Shown here one piece after another: positions 35,853 to 45,882 of a DNA stretch of 64,000 nucleotides. Both the position numbers and the translations under genes were made by a program. A model generated the notes under the pieces. The model was not told the origin of the DNA. It saw only the letters and a list, made by a program, of their open reading frames with translations, and ran no database searches. Source of the stretch: Stigmatella aurantiaca (GTDB lineage: Bacteria; Myxococcota; Myxococcia; Myxococcales; Myxococcaceae); the NCBI RefSeq assembly GCF_900109545.1, contig NZ_FOAP01000009.1, positions 308,433-372,432 of the forward strand. The letters run 5' to 3'. Numbering within the stretch: the stretch's first letter is position 1; each line of letters opens with the position of its first letter.

Positions 35853-37643
35853 TTAACTGCCCAGGCGCGAGATGAGGAGCTTGCGCTGGAGCATGAGGGC
35901 CTCGGGCGCCTTGGTGCCCAGCTGCTCGAAGAAGACCTCCTGGCTCTTGAGCTCGGACTTCCACTCATCGGACTTGATGGAGGTGGCCTCCGCGATGGCC
36001 TCGGGCGGCATGTCCAACCCCTGGGTGGGGATGTCGCCCTGGCGCGGTACCCAGCCGAGCAGCGTCTCCTGGGTGGGCACGCGGCCGTGGACGCGGTTCA
36101 CGATCCACTCCAGCACCCGCATGTTCTCGCCGTAGCCCGGCCACAGGTACTTGCCGTTCTTGTCCTGGCGGAACCAGTTCACCTGGAAGATCTTCGGCAG
36201 GTGGGTGATGGACTGCTGCATGTCCAGCCAGTGCTGGAGGTAGTCGCCCATGTGGTAGCCGCAGAAGGGCAGCATGGCCATGGGGTCGCGCCGCACCACG
36301 CCCACCTTGCCGGTGGCCGCGGCCGTCGTCTCGCTGCCCATGGTGGCCCCCAGGAACACCCCGTGCGTCCAGTTGAAGGCCTGGAGCACCAGCGGCACGG
36401 TGTTGGAGCGGCGCCCGCCGAAGATGATGGCGCTGATGGGCACCCCCTGCGGGTCATTCGCCTTGGGGCTGAGCGCCGGGTTGTTCGACATCGGCGCGGT
36501 GAAGCGGCTGTTGGGGTGGGCCGCCTTGTCGGGGCTGTTCTTCGTCCAGGGGCGGCCCTGCCAGTCGACGAGCTCCTCGGGCACCTCACCGTCCTTGCCC
36601 TCCCACCACACGTCCCCATCCGCCGTCATGGCCACGTTGGTGAACAGCGTGTCCTTGGCGATGGTGGCCATCGCGTTGGGGTTGGTCTTGGTGTTGGTGC
36701 CGGGCACCACGCCGAAGTAGCCCGCCTCCGGGTTGATGGCGTACAGCCTGCCGTCGGGCCCCACGCGCATCCAGGCGATGTCGTCGCCGACGGTCTCCAC
36801 CTTCCAGCCCTGGTAGCTCTTGGGCGGAATCATCATCGCGAAGTTCGTCTTGCCGCAGGCGGACGGGAAGGCGGCGGCCACGTAGGTGGTCTGCCCCTTC
36901 GGGTCGGTGACGCCCAGGATGAGCATGTGCTCGGCGAGCCACCCCTCCTCGCGGCCCAGGTAGCTGCCGATGCGCAGCGCCAGGCACTTCTTGCCCAGGA
37001 GCACGTTGCCGCCGTAGCCCGAGCCGAAGCTCCAGATGGTGTTGTCCTGGGGGAAGTGGCAGATGTAGCGGCGGTCCGGGTTCACGTCGCCCGTGCTGTG
37101 CAGGCCGCGGTTGAAGTCGTCCGAGTCGCCCAGCATGTCCAGGGCGGCTTTGCCCATGCGCGTCATGATGCGCATGTTCAGCACGACGTAGATGCTGTCG
37201 GTCAGCTCCACGCCGATCTTCGTGGACGTGCCGCCCAGGGGGCCCATGGCGTAGGGCACCACGTACATCGTCCGGCCCTTCATGCTCCCGTCGAAGAGCA
37301 GGCCCAGCTTGGTATAGGCCTGCTCCGGATCCATCCAGTTGTTGGTGGGCCCGGCGTCGGTCTTGTTGGGCGTGCAGATGAAGGTGAGGTGCTCGACGCG
37401 CGCCACGTCGTTGGGGTTCGAGCGGTGCAGATAGCACCCGGGCCGCTTCTCCTGGTTGAGCGGGATGAGGATGCCCTCCTTCACCGCTTGCTCCGTCAGG
37501 CGCTTCTTCTCCGCCTCGGAGCCATCACACCAGACGATGCGGTCCGGCTGGGTCATCTGCGCGCAGCGGGCCACCCACGCCAGCAAAGCCGCGTTCTTCG
37601 TTGGAGCGTCACCCTGGACGGCCGCCATCTGCGATGAAGACAT
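35853..37643 (-). CDS. pckG: Phosphoenolpyruvate carboxykinase (GTP)
   Basis: The 596-residue enzyme interconverts oxaloacetate plus GTP with PEP, the gateway to gluconeogenesis. Features are [18 protein letters not shown], the PEPCK P-loop [26 protein letters not shown] with its metal-site Asp, [26 protein letters not shown] and [21 protein letters not shown]. Length and motifs fit the GTP-dependent cytosolic/bacterial class, not the ATP-dependent one. The start is ATG 37641-37643 with GAGGGG eight bases upstream; 40 codons further upstream are open but unlike the family. Amino acids and lipids are the main carbon source of myxobacteria, so this enzyme should be central to their metabolism. 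Confidence 0.98.
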   Translation of the reverse strand: MSSSQMAAVQGDAPTKNAALLAWVARCAQMTQPDRIVWCDGSEAEKKRLTEQAVKEGILIPLNQEKRPGCYLHRSNPNDVARVEHLTFICTPNKTDAGPTNNWMDPEQAYTKLGLLFDGSMKGRTMYVVPYAMGPLGGTSTKIGVELTDSIYVVLNMRIMTRMGKAALDMLGDSDDFNRGLHSTGDVNPDRRYICHFPQDNTIWSFGSGYGGNVLLGKKCLALRIGSYLGREEGWLAEHMLILGVTDPKGQTTYVAAAFPSACGKTNFAMMIPPKSYQGWKVETVGDDIAWMRVGPDGRLYAINPEAGYFGVVPGTNTKTNPNAMATIAKDTLFTNVAMTADGDVWWEGKDGEVPEELVDWQGRPWTKNSPDKAAHPNSRFTAPMSNNPALSPKANDPQGVPISAIIFGGRRSNTVPLVLQAFNWTHGVFLGATMGSETTAAATGKVGVVRRDPMAMLPFCGYHMGDYLQHWLDMQQSITHLPKIFQVNWFRQDKNGKYLWPGYGENMRVLEWIVNRVHGRVPTQETLLGWVPRQGDIPTQGLDMPPEAIAEATSIKSDEWKSELKSQEVFFEQLGTKAPEALMLQRKLLISRLGS

Positions 37644-38023
37644 GGAATTCCCCTCGTGCCGCCGCGTTGTCCTGCCCCCAGCCCCGGCCCTGGCCTGGAG
37701 GCTTCGAAACGTACCAAGCAGGCGAGGTATCAATTCTGAGAACCGGCCCACGAAAAGCAACACCCGTCCGGTGGTGAACCTGCCCTACGGGGGGCCTTCG
37801 CTAATTTCACTTATCAGGGGGCGGGTTTTCATCGGTTCACGCTGCGATGCGTCGTGAATCCTGTTCATCCAACAACGATGACGCAGGAGGACACATGCGC
37901 TGTGTTCAGGAGGGAATTCACCCCAGGTTCTGCGAATCGAGGCTGGTGTTTTGCCGTCCGGTTGAACCAGCCGGGCGGCTTCGCGTTCCGGCCCCCTGCG
38001 GAGACCGTCCTTAACTTCGCCGG
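37644..38023. other. 380-bp intergenic region between divergent pckG and PEBP gene
   Basis: This gap holds the promoters for both flanking genes. A loose sigma-70-like pair on the minus strand (TTGCTT and AGAATT, 17 bases apart, about 37726-37757) could serve pckG. On the plus strand a 39-codon open frame with an excellent ribosome-binding site lies at 37895-38014 (listed separately). No RNA gene or repeat was recognised. Confidence 0.4.
37895..38014 (+). CDS. Possible 39-residue leader or small ORF upstream of the PEBP gene
   Basis: An ATG at 37895 follows AGGAGGACAC, one of the best Shine-Dalgarno sequences in the window. It opens a 39-codon frame (MRCVQEGIHPRFCESRLVFC...) that stops with TAA nine bases before ATG 38024. 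The peptide has four cysteines and several arginines but no known motif. It could be a genuine small protein, a leader peptide controlling the downstream gene, or chance. Confidence 0.3.
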   Translation: MRCVQEGIHPRFCESRLVFCRPVEPAGRLRVPAPCGDRP

Positions 38024-38614
38024 ATGAACTTGAACCACACGTTGCGAAGCCTCGTTCTGGGAATGCCCAAGATGCTGCGCGGACGTCCGGGGGAGCGAGC
38101 GGGAGAAGCGCGGCTCGCGCAGCACCGGCTTGGCCTGAGCCGCGTGGCCCCCCTGGTGGTGATGAGCCCCGCGTTCGTGAAGGGAGGCCGCATCCCGCTG
38201 CCCTACACGGAGGATGGCGGGGGGCTCAGTCCGCCGCTGCGGTGGGGCGCGGGCCCCGAGGGCACCCGCTCCTTCGTGGTGTGGATGGAGGATCCCGACG
38301 CGCCCACGCCCGAGCCGTTCGTGCACTGGCTCGTCGCGGGGTTGGGCGCCGAGCGGGACGGGCTGCCCGAGGGCATTCCGGCGCTGGGCACGGATGTGGC
38401 GGTGCAGGGCCGCAACAGCTTCCTGCGCGAGGGCTACATCGGGTGTGCACCGCCCCGGGGAGACATTCCCCACCGCTACCATGTCCAGGTGCTGGCGCTC
38501 GACCGGGAGCTCGAGCTCGAGCCGGGCTTCGGACGCCAGGAGCTCTTCCGGGCCGTGCGAGGCCACGTGCTGGGCTTTGGCGAGACCGTGGGCCTCTATT
38601 CGCGTCCCGGTTGA
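38024..38614 (+). CDS. YbhB/YbcL-type PEBP (Raf-kinase-inhibitor-like) protein
   Basis: The 196-residue protein has the PEBP core: SPAFVKGGRIPLPYTEDGGG, WGAGPEGTRSFVVWMEDPDAP with the signature DPDAP, the ligand-pocket histidine in FVHWLVAGLG, and CAPPRGDIPHRYHVQVLALD, the bacterial version of the GPxPPxxxHRY motif. The fold binds phosphate- or phospholipid-like anions. Bacterial roles are poorly defined. An N-terminal extension of about 45 basic residues precedes the core and is not a signal peptide. No strong ribosome-binding site is seen before the ATG. Confidence 0.88.
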   Translation: MNLNHTLRSLVLGMPKMLRGRPGERAGEARLAQHRLGLSRVAPLVVMSPAFVKGGRIPLPYTEDGGGLSPPLRWGAGPEGTRSFVVWMEDPDAPTPEPFVHWLVAGLGAERDGLPEGIPALGTDVAVQGRNSFLREGYIGCAPPRGDIPHRYHVQVLALDRELELEPGFGRQELFRAVRGHVLGFGETVGLYSRPG

Positions 38615-38692
38615 GCCGGTAGGGGTTGGGCGCTGCCGGGAACCGGTCTATAGAGTCCGCCGTTCAACCTCCCTCTCCAGGGAAAGGACGAC

Positions 38693-39547
38693 GTGACCAC
38701 GATGAAGACACTTCTCGGCTGCGCATGCGCTGTTCTGATGACCCTCGCCGCTTCGCCCGCGCTGGCGCAGCTCGCGCTGCCCCCCGCGAGCCCCTCGTCG
38801 AAGGTGACGCAGGTGGTGGGGTTGACCGAGATCTCGGTCGACTATGCGAGCCCCGCGGTCAAGGGGCGGAAGATCTGGGGGGGCCTGGTCCCCTGGGATC
38901 AGGTGTGGCGGACCGGGGCCAACGCGGCCACGAAGATCACCTTCGGCAACGACGTGACGTTCGGCGGCAAGCCGGTACCGGCGGGCACCTACTCGATCGT
39001 CACCGTGCCCTCGGAGAAGGGCTGGACGGTCGCGCTGAACAAGGAGCTGGGCCTGTTTGGCGGCGGGAAGACCTATGACGCCAAGGACGACGTCGTGCGC
39101 GTCTCCGCGACGGTCTCCGAGATTCCCGCCCGCGAGCGCATGACGTTCCTCTTCTCCAACACCACCGACGACCAGACGTCGCTGGATCTGGAGTGGGAGA
39201 AGCTGCGCGTCTCGGTGCCCGTCCAGGTCAAGACGGCCGAGCTGGCCCAGCAGAACATCAAGGCCGCGGTGGAGGGCTCCTGGCGCTCGTTGGCCAACGC
39301 GGGCCGCTACGTGGCCGACACGTCGAAGGACTACCCCACGGCGCTCAAGTACCTGGACAACTCGCTGGCCATCCAGTCGCACTGGTACAACAACTGGCTC
39401 AAGGCCGACGTCCTGGCCCGCTCGGGCAAGTACGCCGAGGCGCGCAAGTTCGCGCAGACCTCCTGGGACCTGGGACAGAAGGACGGCAACTTTTTCTTCA
39501 AGGACATGGTCGCCAAGGCGCTCACGGACTGGAAGGGCAAGAAGTAG
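38693..39547 (+). CDS. Exported DUF2911-domain protein
   Basis: The 284-residue protein has a signal peptide (MKTLLGCACAVLMTLAASPA, cleaved after ALAQ). The DUF2911 domain lies at residues about 30-180: VDYASPAVKGRKIWGGLVPWD, VWRTGANAATKITFGNDV, PAGTYSIVTVPSEKGWTVAL. A helical C-terminal region of TPR-like helices follows (TALKYLDNSLAIQ, WLKADVLARSGKYAEARKFA). DUF2911 proteins are exported and of unknown function. GTG 38693 has AAAGGA four bases upstream; ATG 38702 three codons later is an equally good start. A TATAGAGTCCGCC sequence at 38649 may be its promoter -10. Convergent with bshA, whose stop is immediately adjacent. Confidence 0.87.
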   Translation: MTTMKTLLGCACAVLMTLAASPALAQLALPPASPSSKVTQVVGLTEISVDYASPAVKGRKIWGGLVPWDQVWRTGANAATKITFGNDVTFGGKPVPAGTYSIVTVPSEKGWTVALNKELGLFGGGKTYDAKDDVVRVSATVSEIPARERMTFLFSNTTDDQTSLDLEWEKLRVSVPVQVKTAELAQQNIKAAVEGSWRSLANAGRYVADTSKDYPTALKYLDNSLAIQSHWYNNWLKADVLARSGKYAEARKFAQTSWDLGQKDGNFFFKDMVAKALTDWKGKK

Positions 39548-40714
39548 TCAGCGGGCCGCGGCTCCCCCGGCCAGCCGGCGGTAGATGGCCTCATAGCGGT
39601 CGATGGCCGGGGCGAGCTGAAAGCGCTCAAGGACGTGCTGGCGGGCGTTGTGAGAGAAGCGCCGCCAGCGCTCCGGGTCGCGCACGAGCGCGAGCACATG
39701 GCCCGCCATGGCCTCCACGTGGCCCATCGGCGCCAGGTAGCCGCGCGCCCCGTGCTCCACCTGCTCGGGGATGCCGCCGATGTTGCTGGCCACCACCGGG
39801 ATGCCGCAGCTCAGCGCCTCGAGCGCGGCGAGGCCGAAGCTCTCCTGTTCACTCGGCAGGAGGAAGACATCGGACGCGGCCAGCACCTCGGCGAAGCTCT
39901 CCTGTTTGCCCAGGAAGGCCACCCGGTCCTCCAGCCCCAGCTCCCGCACCCGGCGCTCGGCGGGGGAGCGCTCGGGTCCATCCCCAATCATCACCAGCCG
40001 GCACGGGTGCTCGCGGTGAACGCGGGTGAAGATGGACACCACGTCGCCAATGCGTTTGACGGGCCGGAAGTTCGAGACGTGGATGAGCACCGGCTCGCCG
40101 TCTCCCAGGTTGGGAAAGAGCGCGCGCACGTGGGCCCGGTCGCGCCGGGGCGCATAGCGCTCCGTGTCGACGAAGTTGGGGATGACCTCGATGGGCAGGG
40201 ACTCCGGGGGGATGCTGAAGCCCTCCCAGGTGGCGCGCCGCAGGAACGCCGAGGGCGTGGTGACCACGTCACTGCGCAGGATGGAGAAGCGGGTGATGGG
40301 CAGGTAGGTGGGGTCCGTCCCGACGAGCGTGGTGTCGGTGCCATGGAGCGTCGTGACGATGCGCGGCGCCTGGTTTCCGAGGACTTCGCGGGCCATCCAG
40401 GCCGCCGTGGCGTGCGGCACGGCGTAGTGGACGTGCAGGATGTCCAGGTGCTCGTAGCTGGCGACCTCGATCATCTTCGAGGCCAGCGCCAGCGGGTACG
40501 TCCCCGAGTGGGCGAGCGCCGGGTAGTCGCTCTCGGTGACTTCATGGAAGATGACCTTCCGCGTCATGCCGTGGAGGCGGACCGGAAGGTCCCGGGCGAT
40601 GAAGTGGACGCGGTGGCCGCGGTCGGCCATCGCCAGGCCGATCTCGGTCGCGACCATGCCGCTGCCTCCAAAGGTGGGAAAGCAGGTGATGGCCAGATTG
40701 AGGGGGGGACTCAT
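39548..40714 (-). CDS. bshA: N-acetyl-alpha-D-glucosaminyl L-malate synthase
   Basis: This 388-residue GT4 retaining glycosyltransferase catalyses the first step of bacillithiol synthesis, UDP-GlcNAc plus L-malate. BshA-type features are CFPTFGGSGMVATEIGLAMA at the N-terminus, HVHYAVPHATAAW, TTLHGTDTTLVG, VIPNFVDTERY, SNFRPVKRIGDV and the GT4 glutamates in LPSEQESFGLAALEALSCG. The GGSG loop and HGTD motif separate it from generic GT4 enzymes such as MshA. It is the last gene of bshC-bshB1-bshA, with ATGA overlap to bshB1 (40711-40714). Confidence 0.93.
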   Translation of the reverse strand: MSPPLNLAITCFPTFGGSGMVATEIGLAMADRGHRVHFIARDLPVRLHGMTRKVIFHEVTESDYPALAHSGTYPLALASKMIEVASYEHLDILHVHYAVPHATAAWMAREVLGNQAPRIVTTLHGTDTTLVGTDPTYLPITRFSILRSDVVTTPSAFLRRATWEGFSIPPESLPIEVIPNFVDTERYAPRRDRAHVRALFPNLGDGEPVLIHVSNFRPVKRIGDVVSIFTRVHREHPCRLVMIGDGPERSPAERRVRELGLEDRVAFLGKQESFAEVLAASDVFLLPSEQESFGLAALEALSCGIPVVASNIGGIPEQVEHGARGYLAPMGHVEAMAGHVLALVRDPERWRRFSHNARQHVLERFQLAPAIDRYEAIYRRLAGGAAAR

Positions 40715-41517
40715 CGGGAGCCGGGGAAGAACAGGGGCCGTGCGAAGGAATTCCGGCGAAAATGCTCCACCGGGTCCAGGAGTCCCAACGTCTCGCGCAG
40801 GACGTACGGCTCGCCGTGGGAGACGCCAATCTGGGCTCCGTAGAAGCGGTCCCGGGCTTCGAGCGAGGTGAGCGACAGTGGCGAGCCGACCAGCGTCTGC
40901 GGCCCCTCCGCGCGGGCTTCCACCTGACTGGCGTAACAGCGGACGGCCGCCATCTTCTGGTCATGGACCGCCGTCACGTCGGCGACGAAGCTCGGCTCGG
41001 CCAGGTGGCGCATGGGGTAGTAGAGTACCTGCCGGGGCGTGAAGGGCGCGTGGGCAGGCACGGTCTCGAACTTGCGGACCGAGGCGAAGAACAGCGCCCG
41101 CGTCACCAGCTCGCTGGTGGCTTCGTGGTCCGGGTGGCGCTCGTGTTGCCACGGGACGAGCACGAGCTCGGGGCGCAGGCGGCGCAGCACCTCGACGAGC
41201 CGCGCGACGGGAGCGGCCCGGGCGCGCTCGGCCTCGGGCGCCTCGAAGCCCGCCCACGGATCGATCCACCCATCGGGCAGCCCGAGGTTCTCGCGGACGG
41301 TGAGCCCCAGCACGCGGGAGGCCGCTTCGGTCTCGGCGGCGCGGGTCTCGGGGGTACCGCGCGAGCTCTTCTCCCCGCGCGTCAAGTCGATGATGCCGGT
41401 GCGGTGGCCCCGGAGGGCCATCTGGGCCAGGAGCCCTCCGCAGAAGAGTTCGACGTCGTCGGGGTGAGGGCCGAAGGCAAGGACCTCCAGTCCGTAGGCG
41501 GGCTCGGCGGTGCTCAT
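40711..41517 (-). CDS. bshB1: GlcNAc-malate deacetylase (bacillithiol step 2)
   Basis: The 268-residue LmbE/PIG-L-fold zinc deacetylase removes the acetyl group from GlcNAc-malate. The metal site reads [14 protein letters not shown], followed by [28 protein letters not shown] and [14 protein letters not shown]. The DLTRGE and HPDHEA motifs fit the BshB1 group. The ATG at 41515-41517 overlaps the bshC stop (ATGA), and its own stop overlaps the bshA start. A 28-codon upstream extension in frame was rejected because it lies wholly inside bshC and is Arg-rich. Confidence 0.92.
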   Translation of the reverse strand: MSTAEPAYGLEVLAFGPHPDDVELFCGGLLAQMALRGHRTGIIDLTRGEKSSRGTPETRAAETEAASRVLGLTVRENLGLPDGWIDPWAGFEAPEAERARAAPVARLVEVLRRLRPELVLVPWQHERHPDHEATSELVTRALFFASVRKFETVPAHAPFTPRQVLYYPMRHLAEPSFVADVTAVHDQKMAAVRCYASQVEARAEGPQTLVGSPLSLTSLEARDRFYGAQIGVSHGEPYVLRETLGLLDPVEHFRRNSFARPLFFPGSR

Positions 41518-43142
41518 GGTCTCAGGTCCCTCAGGCCGCCGGAGAACGGCACGCACGCGTCGAGGACCTGGCGCGTGAAGGCGCCGCCGCCGAAGCGGCA
41601 CGCGTAGTAGGGCAGCCCATGGATGCGTTCCTGCGGTGCACCGTCCGGGAACAGGTAGGCCTGGAGGCGCTCCACGCGCTCGCGGGTCACCTGATCGCGC
41701 TGGGCGAGGGTGCGGCCGTACCGGGCCACGAGGCGGGAGATGCCGCCGTGAACCGTCTTGTGGGTGCGGCCTATGGCCCGGGCGAAGCCCGGCTCGAAGG
41801 AGGCCGTGCGCTCGCCCAGGCGGGCCAGCTCGGCGTCAAACGCGCTCACGAGGCGCGCCTCGATGGCCTCGGGCGGCTCGTAGGTCTCCGGGGTGTTCCG
41901 TGCGGCGAGGCGGGCCAGCAATGCGTCTCGCGGGGTGTCCGCGTCATCGGGCGAGAGGCCCAGCGTCTCGAGCAGGCGGCGCGCGCGGTCGTCAATCACG
42001 CGGAACCGGGCGCGCGGGATGACGAGCGGCATGGGCAGCCCGGTGTGCGCATAGAGGGGGGCGAGCTGCGCGAAGTAGGCGATCTCTCCGGGGCCGCCGA
42101 CGTAGGCCGCCGTGGGAAGCCAGGTGTCCTGAAGAACGGGGCGCAGGAGGGCCGAGGTGGTGAAGCGGAGCGGCTCGCGCTCCAGCCACGAGAGGAGCTC
42201 GGCCGTCGTCACACAGGCACCCTCCGGGTGGCCCACGAGGTTCCAGGTGCCCGGGGAAGGGGCGGGGTCGAGCCGGTAGCGCGCGCCCTCGGGGCCACTG
42301 GGCGAGAAGAAGCCGAGGGGAGAGCCTGGGCGGAGGTGCACCTGCTCGGAGAAGCCCGCCTCGGCGAGCGCCCGGCCCCGCTCGGCGAGCCCGCTGGAGA
42401 TGGCCGTGGCGGCCTCGATGGACCGGCGGTGGACCGGTGCGGCGAGGGGGGCGAGGGCGGGATCCCGCGGGTCGAGGAACAAGAGCCCCTCGTCCGCGAA
42501 GAGGGTGGAGAGGACCTCGGCGAAGGCGTCCGCCAGCGTCGCGGCGGGACGGTACGCGCGCTCCAGCAGCGCCAGGTGCTCGTCCGCGTGGGGCAGGCTG
42601 CCCAGCTCGGCGCGCAGCGCGGCGAGTGCCTCGGGGATGCCCCCTCCGAGCTGGCAGTGGGCCACCGGGATGCGCGAGCTGGCCGCGTCCGGCTTCCCGA
42701 GCGCCACGCGCAGCGGGCCCGCTGAGGCGCGCGGGACGAGGCAGTGGTCGATCTCCGGCAGATCGTGGTCCTCGGTCTGCAACCAGAAGAGGGGGACGCA
42801 GGGCCTTCCCGTTTCCTGGGCAAGGGCGCGGGCCGTGACGATGGCGGAGGCGGCCTTGTAGACCGTGAAGAGCGGACCGAGGAACAAGCCCACCTGCTGC
42901 CCGGTCACCACGGCCACCGTGCCGGGACGGGCGAGCAACTCCAGGTTCCGCTCACGGGCGGGGCTCGGCGCGAGGCGCGCCTGGCGGGCCACCAGCGCCG
43001 CGTGGAGCGCGGGGGAGAGGGTGCGCGAGGCTGCGGCGGCCACGGCTTCGGCGCGGGCGGACGGGTGCCGGTAACGGTCCGGGAGAAATTCGAGCGCGCG
43101 CGGATCACCGCGCATCCAGGAGGCGGAAAAGGAAGAGGCCAC
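41514..43142 (-). CDS. bshC: Putative cysteine ligase BshC (bacillithiol step 3)
   Basis: The 542-residue protein matches BshC, thought to add cysteine to glucosaminyl-malate. Typical features are [20 protein letters not shown] (a nucleotide-binding-like loop), [77 protein letters not shown], and a long C-terminal coiled coil ending near [20 protein letters not shown]. The GTG at 43140-43142 was chosen because the protein then begins [12 protein letters not shown], as in relatives. A GTG/ATG-type start 17 codons upstream remains possible. First gene of the operon, divergent from the PIG-L gene with under 90 bp between. Confidence 0.92.
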   Translation of the reverse strand: MASSFSASWMRGDPRALEFLPDRYRHPSARAEAVAAAASRTLSPALHAALVARQARLAPSPARERNLELLARPGTVAVVTGQQVGLFLGPLFTVYKAASAIVTARALAQETGRPCVPLFWLQTEDHDLPEIDHCLVPRASAGPLRVALGKPDAASSRIPVAHCQLGGGIPEALAALRAELGSLPHADEHLALLERAYRPAATLADAFAEVLSTLFADEGLLFLDPRDPALAPLAAPVHRRSIEAATAISSGLAERGRALAEAGFSEQVHLRPGSPLGFFSPSGPEGARYRLDPAPSPGTWNLVGHPEGACVTTAELLSWLEREPLRFTTSALLRPVLQDTWLPTAAYVGGPGEIAYFAQLAPLYAHTGLPMPLVIPRARFRVIDDRARRLLETLGLSPDDADTPRDALLARLAARNTPETYEPPEAIEARLVSAFDAELARLGERTASFEPGFARAIGRTHKTVHGGISRLVARYGRTLAQRDQVTRERVERLQAYLFPDGAPQERIHGLPYYACRFGGGAFTRQVLDACVPFSGGLRDLRP

Positions 43143-43214
43143 GGGCTGGTGATAGCAAGTCCGGTGTACGGGAGCGACCCCAAGGAGCCTCACACCTGCG
43201 CGGCCTCCTTCTGT

Positions 43215-43220
43215 TAGGGT
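43215..43220 (+). promoter_or_regulatory. Possible -10 box (TAGGGT) of a near-leaderless PIG-L transcript
   Basis: TAGGGT ends eight bases before ATG 43229 in the short divergent gap facing bshC. No Shine-Dalgarno lies between it and the ATG. Confidence 0.3.
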
Positions 43221-43228
43221 CCGCGGCG

Positions 43229-45715
43229 ATGCGGACCCTGGTCATTTTTGGATTGGCAGTGGCCATGAGCCTTGGATTCTCTTCGGTGGCACTGGGGCAA
43301 CCGGCCCGGCAACTCCACGCGGGGGAGATCGCCCTGGGCATCCGGCGCCTGGGGGTGACCGGAAGCGTGCTCTACGTGGCGGCCCACCCCGACGACGAGA
43401 ACACACGGCTGCTGGCCTGGTGGGCGGGCGGGCGAGGCCTGCGCGCGGGCTACCTCTCGATGACGCGCGGGGACGGTGGGCAGAACCTCATCGGGACCGA
43501 GCAGGACGAGCTGCTCGGGCTCATCCGCACGAACGAGCTGCTCGCGGCGCGCCGCGTCGATGGCGCCGAGCAGATGTTCACGCGCGCGCGGGACTTCGGC
43601 TACTCGAAGAGCGCGGACGAGACGCTGCGCATCTGGGGACATGATGAGGTGCTGGCCGATGTCGTGCTCGCCATCCGCCGCTTCCAGCCGGATGTCATCG
43701 TGACGCGCTTCACCACGAAGCCGCCCAACCACGGGCACCACACCGCCTCGGCGCTCCTGGCCGCGGAGGCATTCACCGCCGCGGCGGATCCTTCGCGGTT
43801 TCCCGAGCAGCTCGGGGCGCTGAAGCCGTGGAAGGCCGACCGGCTGCTGAACAACGTCTCGACCTGGAACCTGGCGCCGGATGCCGACATGTCCGCCTAC
43901 CTCAAGGCCGATGCCGGGGGGTACGAGCCGCTCCTGGGGCGCTCCTGGGGCGAGGTCTCCGCGGAGAGCCGCAGCCAGCACCGGAGCCAGGGCTTCGGGG
44001 TGGCCGCCGAGCGCGGCCCCCTGCTGGAGTACTTCGCGCCCCTCGCCGGGACGCGCCCGAAGTCAGAGCTCTTCGAGGGGCTCGAGCTTTCGTGGCGGCG
44101 GTGGGGCGGCACGGAGAAGCTCATCCAGGCCATCGACGCGGCGTCGAGCGGGTTCGATCCGCGCGCGCCCCACCTGAGCATCCCGGCGCTCCTGCGCGTC
44201 CACGAAGCGCTCTCGGCCCTGCCGGAGAGCCACCCCTGGAAGGCCCTCAAGCTGCGCGAGACCGAGGCGTTGGTGGCCGCGTGCGCGGGGCTGTTCCTGG
44301 AGGCGCGCGCGGGGGAGGTGTCGGCCGTGCCAGGCAGCCAGGTGACGTTGAACCTGGTGGCCCTGAACCGCTCGCCCGCAGCGCTCCGGTTGGTGAGCGT
44401 GACGCTGCCGGGAGGAGAGTCCGTGCCGGCCAGCGCGGAGCTGTCCGGGGCCAAGCCCTTCACGCTCTCCCGGCCGGTGGCCATCCCCGAGGATGCGCGG
44501 ATCTCGACGCCCTACTGGCTCCGGAAGCCCGTTGCCGGTGGCCTCTATGCCTTGGACGCGCAGGATCGCGCGCTCACCGGCCGGCCCGAAGGCGATCCGG
44601 CCCTGGCGGTGACGTTCGTCTACGAGGCCGGCGGCAAGCGCTTCCAGGTGGTCCGCCCGGTGGTCTACGTCTGGACGGATCCGGTGCGCGGTGAGCTCTA
44701 CCGGGCCTTCGAGATTGCCCCGGCCGTCACGGCGACGCTCGAGCGGGAAGTCGTCCTGTTCCCCAACGGCACGTCCCAGTCCGTCCAGGTGGTGCTGGCC
44801 GCGGGCCGGGCCGATGCGGCGGGCAAGCTCCGGCTCGAGGTGCCGCCCGGCTGGCGCGTGGAGCCCGCCGAGGTGCCCTTCCAGCTCGCCGCGCGCGGGG
44901 ATGAGCGCACCGTCCGCTTCCAGATCACCCCGCCCAAGGGCGCGAGCGAGCGGGCGCGGCTGCGCGCCGTCGTCGAGACCGGCGGCCGTTCCGAGTCCTG
45001 GCGCGTGCGCACCGTGACGCATGAACACATCCCGCCCCAGGTGGTGCGCCAGCCCTCCGAGGCGGCCCTGGTCCCGTTGGCCCTCGCCACGAAGGTCCGG
45101 CGGGTGGGGTACATCCCCGGGCCGGGAGACCGGGTGGCCGAGAGCCTCGCGGCCGTCGGGTATGACGTGACGGTGCTCCCCGAGGAGCGTCTGGCGTCCG
45201 AGAAGCTCGAGCGGTTCGAGGCTATCCTGGTCGGGGTGCGCGCCTTCAATGCCACCCCCCGGCTCTCCCTCCACCGCGAGCGGCTCCTGCGGTACGTGGA
45301 GGGGGGAGGGCGGCTGGTGGTCCAGTACAACACCAACAGCCGCGTGGGACCGCTCACCACCTTCGTGGGGCCCTATCCGCTGGAGATCGGCCGCGAGCGC
45401 GTGACGGACGAGACCGCGGCGATGACGCCCGTGAGCCCGCAGGAGCCGCTCCTGCGGGCCCCCAACCGCCTCGGTCCCGCGGACTTCGAGGGCTGGGTCC
45501 AGGAGCGTGGGCTCTACTTCGCCACGACGTGGGATGCGCACTACCAGCCCGTGTTCTCCATGAACGACCCGGGCGAGCCGCCACTCCGGGGCGGCCTGCT
45601 GGTGGCCCGCCATGGCAAGGGGACCTTCATCTACACGGGCATCGCCTTCTTCCGTCAACTTCCCGCGGGCGTGCCCGGTGCGTACCGCCTGCTCGCGAAC
45701 CTCCTCGCCCCATGA
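43229..45715 (+). CDS. Large exported PIG-L (LmbE-like) deacetylase
   Basis: The 828-residue protein has a signal peptide ([20 protein letters not shown], cleaved near ALGQ). A PIG-L zinc-deacetylase domain occupies residues about 30-290 with [37 protein letters not shown] and the second metal motif [12 protein letters not shown]. Beta-sandwich domains (NEW3/NPCBM-like) follow from about 360-610, then a C-terminal Rossmann or amidotransferase-like domain ([31 protein letters not shown]). It should remove acyl groups from a glucosaminyl substrate outside the cytoplasm. It faces bshC and overlaps the next small gene (ATGA), so a link to bacillithiol-type conjugates is likely but inferred. Confidence 0.88.
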   Translation: MRTLVIFGLAVAMSLGFSSVALGQPARQLHAGEIALGIRRLGVTGSVLYVAAHPDDENTRLLAWWAGGRGLRAGYLSMTRGDGGQNLIGTEQDELLGLIRTNELLAARRVDGAEQMFTRARDFGYSKSADETLRIWGHDEVLADVVLAIRRFQPDVIVTRFTTKPPNHGHHTASALLAAEAFTAAADPSRFPEQLGALKPWKADRLLNNVSTWNLAPDADMSAYLKADAGGYEPLLGRSWGEVSAESRSQHRSQGFGVAAERGPLLEYFAPLAGTRPKSELFEGLELSWRRWGGTEKLIQAIDAASSGFDPRAPHLSIPALLRVHEALSALPESHPWKALKLRETEALVAACAGLFLEARAGEVSAVPGSQVTLNLVALNRSPAALRLVSVTLPGGESVPASAELSGAKPFTLSRPVAIPEDARISTPYWLRKPVAGGLYALDAQDRALTGRPEGDPALAVTFVYEAGGKRFQVVRPVVYVWTDPVRGELYRAFEIAPAVTATLEREVVLFPNGTSQSVQVVLAAGRADAAGKLRLEVPPGWRVEPAEVPFQLAARGDERTVRFQITPPKGASERARLRAVVETGGRSESWRVRTVTHEHIPPQVVRQPSEAALVPLALATKVRRVGYIPGPGDRVAESLAAVGYDVTVLPEERLASEKLERFEAILVGVRAFNATPRLSLHRERLLRYVEGGGRLVVQYNTNSRVGPLTTFVGPYPLEIGRERVTDETAAMTPVSPQEPLLRAPNRLGPADFEGWVQERGLYFATTWDAHYQPVFSMNDPGEPPLRGGLLVARHGKGTFIYTGIAFFRQLPAGVPGAYRLLANLLAP

Positions 45716-45882
45716 TCCCTCCTTCGAATCCTCCTGAGCCGGCCGGGGCCCCGCCGCGGCGGCCCGAACTCGACGACGCGCCGCCCCTGCTCGGCTCCTG
45801 GCGCAACATCTACCTCTTCGTGCTGGGCGTCCTGGCCCTGCTCATCGCCCTGTTCTGGGCGCTCACCCGGGCCTACGCGTGA
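45712..45882 (+). CDS. 56-residue single-span membrane protein
   Basis: A Pro/Arg/Asp-rich, presumably cytoplasmic stretch of about 30 residues ([20 protein letters not shown]...) leads to one membrane helix (IYLFVLGVLALLIALFWALT) and a short end. It overlaps both neighbours by four bases (ATGA with the PIG-L gene, GTGA with the symporter), which strongly supports it as a real, coupled gene. Its size and placement suggest an accessory subunit of the following sodium symporter. No family was recognised. Confidence 0.75.
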   Translation: MIPPSNPPEPAGAPPRRPELDDAPPLLGSWRNIYLFVLGVLALLIALFWALTRAYA

